Assembly: GCA_016838895.1 (NCBI GenBank)
Contig: JAEKNU010000021.1
Location: 1-62,024, forward strand
Length of the DNA stretch: 62,024 bases
Reading direction: 5' to 3'
DNA from: Chloroflexota bacterium
GTDB lineage: Bacteria > Chloroflexota > Anaerolineae > Anaerolineales > Anaerolineaceae
In this document: positions 49,027-56,837 of the stretch, in pieces
Layout of the letters: every line of letters starts with the position of its first letter
Position numbering within the stretch: position 1 is the first letter of the stretch
The notes under the pieces: generated by a model
What the model was told of the DNA's origin: nothing
The model's database searches: none
Seen by the model: the letters and a program-made list of their open reading frames with translations, nothing else
Translations under genes and position numbers: made by a program

Positions 49027-49542
49027 TTAATAAGATTCCGGGTTGATTATTCCATTCAGATAATCATGAATGATTTGAAGTCCTTGTTGAGCTGAAACTG
49101 TCTTGTTTTCAATGCGATCACCATCCCAAATGAATTTCCAGGCATGGTCAGCTTCTGGCGTAGAGAGTCCGAACCAAACTAAACCCACAGGTTTGCCGGG
49201 CATTCCACCACCAGGACCGGCAATACCACTCACTGATAGGCCAAGCAATTCATCCATGGAGAAATGACCGGATAATGATTTGCGAATGCCATAAGCCATT
49301 TCAATTACTGTTTCACGGCTCACAGCACCATATCTCATTAAGGTCTCATTATTTACACCTAATAAAGATTCCTTGGCTTCATATGCATAGGCGGTGATGC
49401 TTCCTAAATAGTATTCAGATGACCCTGGCACATTGGTAACCCGGTGTCCAATTAATCCACCGGTACAGGATTCAGCAACCATCAATTTTTTATTTTGTTG
49501 TAATAATAATTTTCCAATGTTGAATTCAATTTCTTTTGTCAA
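49027..49542 (-). CDS. pncC: Nicotinamide-nucleotide amidohydrolase PncC (CinA C-terminal domain)
   Basis: A stand-alone CinA C-terminal domain (171 residues) that deamidates NMN to NaMN in pyridine nucleotide recycling. LMVAESCTGGLIGHRVT contains the catalytic serine and SVSGIAGPGGG the second motif; PVGLVWFGL follows. It starts with TTG, with AGAGG five bases upstream, and lies downstream of a TATAAT at about 49578-49583 on the minus strand. The CinA N-terminal (molybdopterin-binding-like) domain is absent, as in E. coli YgaD. Confidence 0.92.
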   Translation of the reverse strand: MTKEIEFNIGKLLLQQNKKLMVAESCTGGLIGHRVTNVPGSSEYYLGSITAYAYEAKESLLGVNNETLMRYGAVSRETVIEMAYGIRKSLSGHFSMDELLGLSVSGIAGPGGGMPGKPVGLVWFGLSTPEADHAWKFIWDGDRIENKTVSAQQGLQIIHDYLNGIINPESY

Positions 49543-49669
49543 AAGTGCCTCTAGGATAGATAAATTTCTTGTTAATTATACCGCGCCACCCATAAAACTG
49601 GCTTTTTTTACAAATTTGCTTGCTTGACCTTATAAATTGCATATGATAACATGGCTGATGAGGATAACT

Positions 49670-50884
49670 ATGACAGATCAAAATACTGATCCACAAAATG
49701 ATCAGATTGAAAAATTCCCTCAATCCCTAGTAAACAACAACCCAAAGAAATCATATCCATTTGCTGAAATAATGGGTATGGCTTGGGATGGTTTATTGCG
49801 TATTGGGCTGGGGGAAATAACCATGAAAGCTGGTGCCGGCATACTGTTTTTTGCATTGTTGTTAATGGTAGTTTGGGTAATGGGGAAATACTATTTACCT
49901 GAACAAACCTTAAATCAGGCAGGTGTGGCGCAGGCTGCATCTCTTGCTGACGCTACTGTGGTTGTTCCTGAGATTAATAATGATGCATATGTTAGTGAGA
50001 ATCATACAGGGATAACGCGTATCTCGGATATGCACACAATTATTCCGGAAAGGCCGCGCTATGATGTGATTGAATATGAAGTTCAGGCAGGGGATACGAT
50101 TTTTGGTATTGCTGAAAAATTTAATTTGGATCCGGAAACCATTCTATGGGGGAATCAATACATATTGGCAGATGATCCGCATAATTTGGTGCCAGAACAA
50201 ACGCTCAATATTTTGCCTGTGAATGGCGTATATTATGATTGGCATGCAGGAGATGGTCTAAACGGTGTGGCAGAGTACTTCGGGGTAACCATAGATGATA
50301 TTCTGACCTATGAGGGCAACCGCTTATCCGAGGAGACCATTGGCGATTATGCGTTTCCAAATATTGAGGTTGGTACCTGGTTGATTATTCCCGGTGGCAC
50401 TCGTGAGTTTATTTCCTGGAGCGCTCCGCGAATTACGCGTGATGATCCGGCAGTCGCCAAAATATTTGGCTCTGGATATTGCGGTGAAGTATATGATGGA
50501 CCAATTGGTACAGGTACTTTTCTTTGGCCGGCGGTGGAGCGATATTTATCCGGTTTTGACTGGTCTCCTGAGACCAATCACTTCGGTATTGATGTTGCAG
50601 GTGACTTTGGACATGCCATTTTTGCAGCGGATAGTGGGGTTGTGGTTTATGCTGGCTGGAATGATTGGGGATACGGTAATGTGGTTGTTATTGATCATGG
50701 CAATGGTTGGCAGACCTTATATGCTCATCTGGACTCCTATAAAGTTGCCTGTGGCACGAATGTGTATCAGAGTCAAATCATTGCTTTAATGGGCTCTACA
50801 GGCAATTCATCCGGGCCTCATTTGCATTTTGAATTACGCAGTGATGAGTACGGAAAAGTAAATCCCTGGAATTTTTTGAATTAA
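49670..50884 (+). CDS. M23-family peptidase with two LysM domains, membrane-anchored
   Basis: A cytoplasmic start, one transmembrane helix (GAGILFFALLLMVVWVMG) and two LysM peptidoglycan-binding domains (YEVQAGDTIFGIAEKFNL, then DWHAGDGLNGVAEYFGVT). The C-terminal M23/LytM domain carries the zinc ligands in HFGIDVAGD and HLHFEL. It cleaves or remodels peptidoglycan cross-links outside the cell membrane. The start at 49670 has GAGGA seven bases upstream; the open frame runs 11 codons further back. A terminator follows. Confidence 0.9.
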   Translation: MTDQNTDPQNDQIEKFPQSLVNNNPKKSYPFAEIMGMAWDGLLRIGLGEITMKAGAGILFFALLLMVVWVMGKYYLPEQTLNQAGVAQAASLADATVVVPEINNDAYVSENHTGITRISDMHTIIPERPRYDVIEYEVQAGDTIFGIAEKFNLDPETILWGNQYILADDPHNLVPEQTLNILPVNGVYYDWHAGDGLNGVAEYFGVTIDDILTYEGNRLSEETIGDYAFPNIEVGTWLIIPGGTREFISWSAPRITRDDPAVAKIFGSGYCGEVYDGPIGTGTFLWPAVERYLSGFDWSPETNHFGIDVAGDFGHAIFAADSGVVVYAGWNDWGYGNVVVIDHGNGWQTLYAHLDSYKVACGTNVYQSQIIALMGSTGNSSGPHLHFELRSDEYGKVNPWNFLN

Positions 50885-50905
50885 TATGGAAGGAAAAATA
50901 ATTTG

Positions 50906-50931
50906 ACCAGTCTGGCAACAGGCTGGTTTTT
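50906..50931 (+). terminator. Terminator of the M23 peptidase gene
   Basis: ACCAGTCTG and CAGGCTGGT form a 9-bp stem (one T-G pair) with loop GCAA, followed by TTTT. Confidence 0.85.
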
Positions 50932-50935
50932 CTAT

Positions 50936-50964
50936 TTGAAAAAATAGAACATAAGTGCTATAAT
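50936..50964 (+). promoter_or_regulatory. Predicted promoter of the lytic transglycosylase gene
   Basis: TTGAAA (50936-50941) and TATAAT (50959-50964) are exactly 17 bases apart. Transcription would start near 50971. Confidence 0.72.
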
Positions 50965-50994
50965 GTGTTAATTCTTATCGTTGAGGGTTTTATA

Positions 50995-51564
50995 TTGCAT
51001 CCACGTTGGTTGATCGTCGTTGGGATAATAACAGGTAGTCTGATAATAATTGGTTCATCCATATTTATAGGCGGGTATTTTAATGCTGTCGGAGAAGAAG
51101 ATGCATCGGCAATTCAACAAGCAGGTCAGCGTGCAGTAGTGGATAAATGTCTAAAGAATAATGAAATAAAAGACACTGTAAGTGATTGGTGTGAGCTTAT
51201 TGTGCATACTGCGTATCAACATGAAATGGATCCATTATTGATTGCAGCAGTGATAGAGACGGAGTCTGCAGGGAATGCGGATGCGTTGTCAAAAAGCGGG
51301 GCAGTGGGGTTGATGCAGGTCATGCCACGCGATGGTATTGCGAGTCAATTTCAATGTATTAATGGTCCATGTTTTGCAAATCGCCCAAGTATGAGCAAAT
51401 TATATGATCCGGTTTACAATGTGACTTTTGGCAGCCAATATCTGTCTGGCTTGATTGAGCATAATGATGGTGATTTGCGTGAGGCACTACGAAATTATGG
51501 TCCGCGTGATATGGGATACACGTATGCTGATATGGTACTATCACTTTATCAACGATATCAATAA
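50995..51564 (+). CDS. Lytic transglycosylase (SLT domain), membrane-anchored
   Basis: An N-terminal transmembrane segment (LIVVGIITGSLIIIGSSIFI) is followed by an SLT domain with the catalytic glutamate in AAVIETESAGN, then GAVGLMQVMPRD and LRNYGPRDMGY. It cuts the glycan chain of peptidoglycan. I chose TTG 50995 because GTG 50965 overlaps the -10 element and a GAGG lies eight bases before the TTG. It is paired with the M23 peptidase, consistent with shared wall turnover. Confidence 0.88.
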   Translation: MHPRWLIVVGIITGSLIIIGSSIFIGGYFNAVGEEDASAIQQAGQRAVVDKCLKNNEIKDTVSDWCELIVHTAYQHEMDPLLIAAVIETESAGNADALSKSGAVGLMQVMPRDGIASQFQCINGPCFANRPSMSKLYDPVYNVTFGSQYLSGLIEHNDGDLREALRNYGPRDMGYTYADMVLSLYQRYQ

Positions 51565-51592
51565 AAAACCGCAGATTTTACTCTGCGGTTTT
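51565..51592. terminator. Bidirectional terminator between the transglycosylase gene and gmd
   Basis: AAAACCGCAGA and TCTGCGGTTTT form a perfect 11-bp stem, with T-runs on both strands. Confidence 0.9.
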
Positions 51593-51599
51593 GATTCTC

Positions 51600-52670
51600 T
51601 TAGCCATTCATACTGATGACCTGGGATTCCCATTTGTGCCAGCCATCAAATTTGGTCTTTATAATCTGCTTGCCTTCGCCCGGGGATTCCATTCCAAAAT
51701 ATTCAAGGTCAGCATCAACCATAATACGAACCAGTTCCTTGAAGCAAACACGAGGTTTCCATTTGAGTTCATTTTCTGATTTTGAAGGGTCTGAAAGTAA
51801 ATAATCTACTTCGGTAGGACGGAAGTAGCGTGGATCAATTCGTACGTAGTCCTGCCAATCCATATTTGCATATCCGAAAGCCTCATCCAAAAATTCGCGG
51901 ATTGTATGTGATTCGCCAGTACCTATGACAAAATCATCGGCTTTTTCCTGCTGCAGCATTATCCACATGGCTTCAACATATTCTGGGGCATATCCCCAAT
52001 CGCGCTTTGAATCCAGATTACCAAGATACAAATGTTTTTGTTTTCCGGCTTTAATGGATGCAAGTGCACGTGTGATTTTGCGGGTGACGAATGTTTCACC
52101 GCGGCGCGGTGATTCATGGTTGAATAAAATTCCGTTTCCGGCGAACATATCGTATGCTTCGCGGTAGTTGCGTGTAATCCAGTAAGCATATACCTTTGCG
52201 GCAGCATATGGGCTGCGTGGTTCAAAAGGTGTATCTTCATTTTGAGGAGGTGTAGCGCCACCAAACATTTCACTGGATGAAGCCTGATAAAAACGGGTAT
52301 TAACACCGCTTTTGCGGATTGCATCCAGAATTCTGGTTGTACCCAGACCAGTCACATCGCCTGTATATTCTGGCATATCAAAACTGACACGCACATGGCT
52401 CTGTGCAGCCAGATGATAAACCTCATCCGGCCGGATATTATAGACCAGATCCAACAAGGTTTCATCAACAGTGATATCGCCATAATGCAGGTAAAGTTGT
52501 ACATCTTTACCGTTTTGATGTGGATCGTGATAAATATGATCAATCCGCATGGTATTGAATGTACTGGCACGTCGTATTAATCCATGAACTTCATACCCTT
52601 TGGAAAGCAGAAGTTCTGCCAGGTAGGAGCCATCCTGACCTGTAATGCCTGTAATTACTGCTTTTTTCAA
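51600..52670 (-). CDS. gmd: GDP-mannose 4,6-dehydratase
   Basis: Extended SDR that converts GDP-mannose to GDP-4-keto-6-deoxy-mannose, the precursor of the reaction catalysed by the Fcl-like enzyme. [20 protein letters not shown] is the NADP loop, SSSEMFG holds the catalytic Ser-Glu pair and YAAAK the Tyr-Lys pair. At 356 residues it has the normal length. It starts with TTG after GGAGG six bases upstream. Unlike fcl, it lies outside the locus and in the opposite orientation, so it may serve several pathways. Confidence 0.95.
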   Translation of the reverse strand: MKKAVITGITGQDGSYLAELLLSKGYEVHGLIRRASTFNTMRIDHIYHDPHQNGKDVQLYLHYGDITVDETLLDLVYNIRPDEVYHLAAQSHVRVSFDMPEYTGDVTGLGTTRILDAIRKSGVNTRFYQASSSEMFGGATPPQNEDTPFEPRSPYAAAKVYAYWITRNYREAYDMFAGNGILFNHESPRRGETFVTRKITRALASIKAGKQKHLYLGNLDSKRDWGYAPEYVEAMWIMLQQEKADDFVIGTGESHTIREFLDEAFGYANMDWQDYVRIDPRYFRPTEVDYLLSDPSKSENELKWKPRVCFKELVRIMVDADLEYFGMESPGEGKQIIKTKFDGWHKWESQVISMNG

Positions 52671-52830
52671 AGTGAACCTCCGGGATTATTTGTTTTCTTT
52701 TTTTTGCATAAGATATGGTTCCATTTCATTTTAATATTCCACGCAGTCAATTTTACCAGCAATTGATAAAAATGCACCCCAAAAACATATTTAACAAAAG
52801 AAAAGAGATTCCGTCAGATGTGTGGAAATT

Positions 52831-52839
52831 TGGTACAAT
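52831..52839 (+). promoter_or_regulatory. Possible extended -10 promoter of the serine hydrolase gene
   Basis: TGGTACAAT (TGn plus TACAAT) lies 35 bases upstream of the ATG; no strong -35 is seen. Confidence 0.4.
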
Positions 52840-52873
52840 CGTCCTGCAACGTTTTAATTAAGAGGTTTTTTTT

Positions 52874-54355
52874 ATGAATCGAAAAGGATTTGTTCTTTTC
52901 TCTCGCTGGTTTTCATTAATATTAATTTCAATCACGATATTAATTACCGGTTTACAATTGATTCAATACAGCCGTGTGAGAAATTCCTATCCAAAAGGAA
53001 TGACCATTGCAGGTGTTCCGGTTGGTGGATTATCTCAAGATGAATCAGCCGAGCGATTGATTAAAGCTTATGGTATCCCGGTTGAATTGCTATATGATGA
53101 TGCCATAATTCATATGAGACCTTCCACTGCAGGGTTTGAATTAGACCTGGAGGGTATGTTGGCAGCTGCCAGTGCCGCTCGGACTACACAACCATTTTGG
53201 AGTGAATTCTGGAATTATTTGTGGAATACCTACCCTGATCCCATTGAGATTCCATTACGGGCCAGTATGTCAGAAGAGCGCCTGCGCGTATTTTTGACAA
53301 CAGAAATTTCAACGCGCTATGATCGCGCAGCCCAGGCTGCTATGCCGATACCTGGCACAACTGAGTTTGTAGAGGGTGATCCGGGGAGATCATTGGATAT
53401 TGACCGTGCAGTGATATTGATTGAAGATGCATTACAATCTTCAAGTTCCAGAGTCGTGAATCTGACCTATCGTTCTATTGATTCCGGACGCCCGGCAATG
53501 AGTTTACTTAAGGTGCAATTACAGCAAATCATTGATTTATCTGGATTTGATGGGCTGACGGAAATCTATTTGCTTGACCTGTCTTCAGGCGAGGAAGTAC
53601 AGTTGGCATATGAATTAGGGCAGAACCTGGAACCCAATATATCATTTACTGCTGCCAGCACAATCAAAATACCGATTTTGGTTTCTGTTTATGAACGAGG
53701 CCCTGAACCAATGCCAGATCACATCACTGCTTTGATAGAATTAATGATTGAGCAGTCAAAAAATGATCCGGCTGATACATTAATGCAAACTGTCCTTGAC
53801 CAGACATTAGGTCCCATTTACGTCACTGATGATATGAAAACATTGGGACTAAATAATACTTTTCTGGCGGGTCATTTTTATTTTTTGGCTCCCTTATTAA
53901 GACGGTATGAAACGCCCGCAAATTCTCGAGAAGATATAAATACAGATCCTGATCCTTACAATCAGACTACACCGTTGGATATGGGCATGCTATTAGCGGA
54001 TATCTATTATTGTGCAGAAAAAAATGGTGGAACATTACGCGCAGTGTTTCCTGAGACGATCACGCAAGCTGAATGCCAGCAAATGATAGATTATCTTACT
54101 TTGAATGATATTTTGGCATTGACCCAGGCTGGTTTGCCTTCCGGTGTGGAATTTGCGCATAAACATGGTTGGATTACTGAAGGAGATGGCTATTTGCATA
54201 CCATGGGTGATGCTGGTATTGTTTTTTCTTCAGGAGGGGATTATGTGGTGGTGATATTCATGTATCAGCCAGTGCAATTGATTTATGATCCGGCAAATAT
54301 TATATTTGCCGATCTTTCCAGAGCGATTTACAATTATTTTAATCTGACACAATAA
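52874..54355 (+). CDS. Membrane-anchored serine hydrolase (class A beta-lactamase-like)
   Basis: A 493-residue protein with an N-terminal transmembrane helix, a domain at about residues 40-220 resembling the YoaR/VanW-type repeat (SYPKGMTIAGVPVGGLSQ), and a C-terminal class A beta-lactamase-like domain. Its catalytic motifs are the nucleophile in S-T-I-K (AASTIKIPI, near residue 270), S-K-N-D (EQSKNDPAD) and K-H-G (AHKHGWI) in place of KTG. It is extracytoplasmic. A carboxypeptidase or penicillin-interacting function is likely; antibiotic hydrolysis is not shown by the sequence. AAGAGG precedes the ATG. Confidence 0.85.
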   Translation: MNRKGFVLFSRWFSLILISITILITGLQLIQYSRVRNSYPKGMTIAGVPVGGLSQDESAERLIKAYGIPVELLYDDAIIHMRPSTAGFELDLEGMLAAASAARTTQPFWSEFWNYLWNTYPDPIEIPLRASMSEERLRVFLTTEISTRYDRAAQAAMPIPGTTEFVEGDPGRSLDIDRAVILIEDALQSSSSRVVNLTYRSIDSGRPAMSLLKVQLQQIIDLSGFDGLTEIYLLDLSSGEEVQLAYELGQNLEPNISFTAASTIKIPILVSVYERGPEPMPDHITALIELMIEQSKNDPADTLMQTVLDQTLGPIYVTDDMKTLGLNNTFLAGHFYFLAPLLRRYETPANSREDINTDPDPYNQTTPLDMGMLLADIYYCAEKNGGTLRAVFPETITQAECQQMIDYLTLNDILALTQAGLPSGVEFAHKHGWITEGDGYLHTMGDAGIVFSSGGDYVVVIFMYQPVQLIYDPANIIFADLSRAIYNYFNLTQ

Positions 54356-54395
54356 AGCAAAATGGGCTGAGATTTATCTCAGCCCATTTTGCTTT
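54354..54395. terminator. Bidirectional terminator overlapping two stop codons
   Basis: AAAGCAAAATGGGCTGAGA and TCTCAGCCCATTTTGCTTT form a perfect 19-bp stem with a TTTA loop. The ends of the stem include parts of both converging stop codons. Confidence 0.9.
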
Positions 54396-55425
54396 ATTTC
54401 AATGCTTGTTGAATTTGATAGAGAATTTCATTTGGGGTAAAGCCCATCCAATCACAACATTCATTTTGAAGCTGCAAGAGTTCGAGCTTTATTTCTCTGA
54501 TTTGTCCTTCTTCTTTGGGATACCGCACTGCTAATTGTGCGATGCGTTCCTCTAAAGGGATGATTCTACAGCCTTCAACGTATTTATCAGCCAGATAAAC
54601 AAGTTTCTCTGCAATCGTAGATGGATTTTGTATTTCACTTTTCAAACATAAAAGAGGATGTTTTTCTACGATACTTGCCAATTGAGGGAATCCTTTTTTA
54701 GTTAGTATTTTGCTGGCAATTTCACCATGATGGATAGATTCATCCACCTGGATAAGTTTGCCAAGATCATGCAAAAATGCTGCCCGCTGCACCAATATTG
54801 GATCAACACTGGTTCCATTTTCATTGCACCAAAGGGATAATTGATAAGCTATGGCTGAAACGGTTCGGCAGTGCATTTGCAAGCCATGGCTGGCGGGTTG
54901 TTCCATCATCCAAAATTGACAAGTTTGCATACTGGGTAAAATTGGATTCTCAAGCACCTCAATTAGTTTTGAAAAATGTGAAAATTCAGCATCATGAACG
55001 GGCATATGAGCTGGTGCCGCTGCAAAAACTGGGTTATACCATATCGTGATTAAACCTGCATTCACGGCCCCTAGAATATCATTTTGATAATCATCGCCAA
55101 TGAAGATTAAACCAGGATCACCGACTTTTTTAATTAGTTGATAGAAAAATTTTAGATACGGCTTTTTGGCTTTTAATTCATTTCGCGTGAATACCTTGGT
55201 TATGTATTTTGCAATGCCCACTCGCTCCAGAGCTTTGTGAACATCTTCTGCAGTTGATTCTGAAGCATTTGTGGCAACATAAAGTTTATATTCCTGACTG
55301 AGTTGTTCAAGTGATTCAGCAACACCGGGTACACATTCAACTTGAGGCCAATCTTTCATTGGACCATCAAATTGAGGAAGATCCAACATCAATGTATTTC
55401 CCCAATCAAAGCAAATACTTTTCAT
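54394..55425 (-). CDS. HAD hydrolase fused to HD-domain protein
   Basis: Residues 1 to about 180 are a HAD-type domain with ICFDWGNTLMLD (the +2 position is Gly, not the usual Asp), ATNAS and FIGDDYQNDILGA. Residues about 190-343 are an HD domain with AFLHDLGKL and HHGEIASKIL (metal ligands) followed by EKHPLL. HD domains of this type often cleave nucleotides or alarmones; the combination could couple two phosphoester steps. The ATG lies three bases after the MFS stop, so it belongs to the same operon. Substrate is unknown. Confidence 0.75.
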   Translation of the reverse strand: MKSICFDWGNTLMLDLPQFDGPMKDWPQVECVPGVAESLEQLSQEYKLYVATNASESTAEDVHKALERVGIAKYITKVFTRNELKAKKPYLKFFYQLIKKVGDPGLIFIGDDYQNDILGAVNAGLITIWYNPVFAAAPAHMPVHDAEFSHFSKLIEVLENPILPSMQTCQFWMMEQPASHGLQMHCRTVSAIAYQLSLWCNENGTSVDPILVQRAAFLHDLGKLIQVDESIHHGEIASKILTKKGFPQLASIVEKHPLLCLKSEIQNPSTIAEKLVYLADKYVEGCRIIPLEERIAQLAVRYPKEEGQIREIKLELLQLQNECCDWMGFTPNEILYQIQQALK

Positions 55426-55428
55426 GAT

Positions 55429-56616
55429 TTACCCCTCTCCCACAACTTTTTTTTCTTTGAAAATGACAGGCAGCATGGGTAAGGCAGCCAAATTAATCAA
55501 AGCTAGTAAGATAAATGTTGGACGATACCCGATACCCACCGCCAGAGAACCACTTAATGGTAATCCAATGGCAGTTCCAATATTTGCGACTGCCATAAGT
55601 AAGGAAAACATAGATGCTGCAATTTTTGGGTCACTTAAATCCATTGATAAAGCAAAATAAATCGTTTCGTAATACCCAAAAGCGAGGCCGAAGATAAATA
55701 CCAGAATCCATGCAAGCGTAGATGTGGTAATCAATGCCAAACCAATGATGGCAATCATTGAGGTATATATTGCCACACGAACAGCCACACGTTGGCCAAT
55801 TTTATCAGTGAGTTTACCACCGGCAATACCACCAATAACAACACCGATTCCCCAAACAGTGGACATCAATCCGGCTGTGGCTAAGTTGAAATGGAAATTC
55901 TCTACAAGAAATGGATTAACATTTTGGTTTGCACCGTAAATAATCAGGGAGTACAAGGCGCCCAATAACCCTAACATAATGATTTTTTTCTTTTTGAACG
56001 CCCCAAACGCCTTCCATTCAAAGGCGTGTTCAGCTTTACGAGGTTCTTCTTTAATGCCCAGAACAATGAATAGAGGTAGTAGCGGCAGGATGCCCAAAAG
56101 CCAGAAGACCGCATTCCATGAGATATTTTGTGCGACAACGCCAATGACGCCGGAAACAATAACAACGCCCAGTGCCCGTCCGGCAACCATAACCCCCTGA
56201 ATGGTTCCTTCTTCTGCTTTGGGTGTGATATCCAATGCTAATCCATCCGTACAAGTATCGTACAATGCCATCGCAGACATCATGAAAAATGCAAAAAAGA
56301 TAAACATAATGTATTGAGAAGCTGGATTTACCAACGGTACAAGAAAACAAGCAATCGATTGAAGGATTAGCCCCATGATTATGTATGGCTTGCGATGCCC
56401 CATTTTGAATAGATTAAATCGATCTGATATCATCCCAAAAAATATTTTCAATATGAATGGTGTCATGGCGATTGCACCAATCCATCCAATTTCAGCCATT
56501 GATAATTGAAAGCCCTGCAGATAAAGTGCATTTAATGATGTAAAATAACTCATGATAGAGCCTTGTGCAAAATAGAGCAATCCAAACATGAGATAGCGTA
56601 ATGGTTTTGCAGGCAT
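55429..56616 (-). CDS. MFS transporter (AmpG/PucC-like)
   Basis: A 395-residue, 12-helix MFS protein with ISDRFNLFKMGHRKPYI in the helix 2-3 loop and GGKLTDKIGQRVAVR in the second half. The signatures resemble AmpG, PucC and folate-biopterin carriers more than drug pumps, but the substrate is unknown. GAGGAG precedes the ATG. First gene of a two-gene minus-strand operon with the HAD-HD fusion. Confidence 0.82.
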   Translation of the reverse strand: MPAKPLRYLMFGLLYFAQGSIMSYFTSLNALYLQGFQLSMAEIGWIGAIAMTPFILKIFFGMISDRFNLFKMGHRKPYIIMGLILQSIACFLVPLVNPASQYIMFIFFAFFMMSAMALYDTCTDGLALDITPKAEEGTIQGVMVAGRALGVVIVSGVIGVVAQNISWNAVFWLLGILPLLPLFIVLGIKEEPRKAEHAFEWKAFGAFKKKKIIMLGLLGALYSLIIYGANQNVNPFLVENFHFNLATAGLMSTVWGIGVVIGGIAGGKLTDKIGQRVAVRVAIYTSMIAIIGLALITTSTLAWILVFIFGLAFGYYETIYFALSMDLSDPKIAASMFSLLMAVANIGTAIGLPLSGSLAVGIGYRPTFILLALINLAALPMLPVIFKEKKVVGEG

Positions 56617-56671
56617 GTAAATCTCCTCAACATTGATTAATTGTACACAAATCAGATAAAATATTGATACA

Positions 56672-56700
56672 AGTATAGGGTTGGTTTACTGTATCGTCAA
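56672..56700 (-). promoter_or_regulatory. Predicted promoter of the AmpG-like MFS operon
   Basis: On the minus strand TTGACG (plus bases 56695-56700) and TATACT (56672-56677) are 17 bases apart, about 55 bases upstream of the ATG. Confidence 0.7.
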
Positions 56701-56712
56701 TCAGAATCGATA

Positions 56713-56771
56713 TGAAAGTTTATTTTTCTTTTTCAGGCAAGGCAGTAGCCTTGTCAGAAAATTAACTTTCA
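56713..56771. promoter_or_regulatory. Nested inverted repeats between divergent promoters
   Basis: Outer arms TGAAAGTT/AACTTTCA, middle arms TTTTC/GAAAA and inner arms CAAGGC/GCCTTG (loop AGTA) are nested in one another, around the -35 of the plus-strand promoter. It has no T-run, so an operator or DNA-level structure is likelier than a terminator. Confidence 0.4.
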
Positions 56772-56779
56772 AGTATAGT
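56751..56779 (+). promoter_or_regulatory. Predicted promoter of the Agl23-like/NHL gene
   Basis: TTGTCA (56751-56756) and TATAGT (56774-56779) are 17 bases apart. The -35 overlaps the inner arm of the inverted repeat. Confidence 0.65.
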
Positions 56780-56837
56780 CAATTTTATTCAACTTTGTGT
56801 GTAAATACCAAATAAAATAATAAACTGGATAGATAAT

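Noticed and set aside
52874..54355. Dedicated antibiotic-resistance beta-lactamase
   Set aside because: The N-terminal membrane anchor, the extra YoaR-like domain and the KHG motif fit a general wall-active serine hydrolase as well; resistance cannot be claimed.
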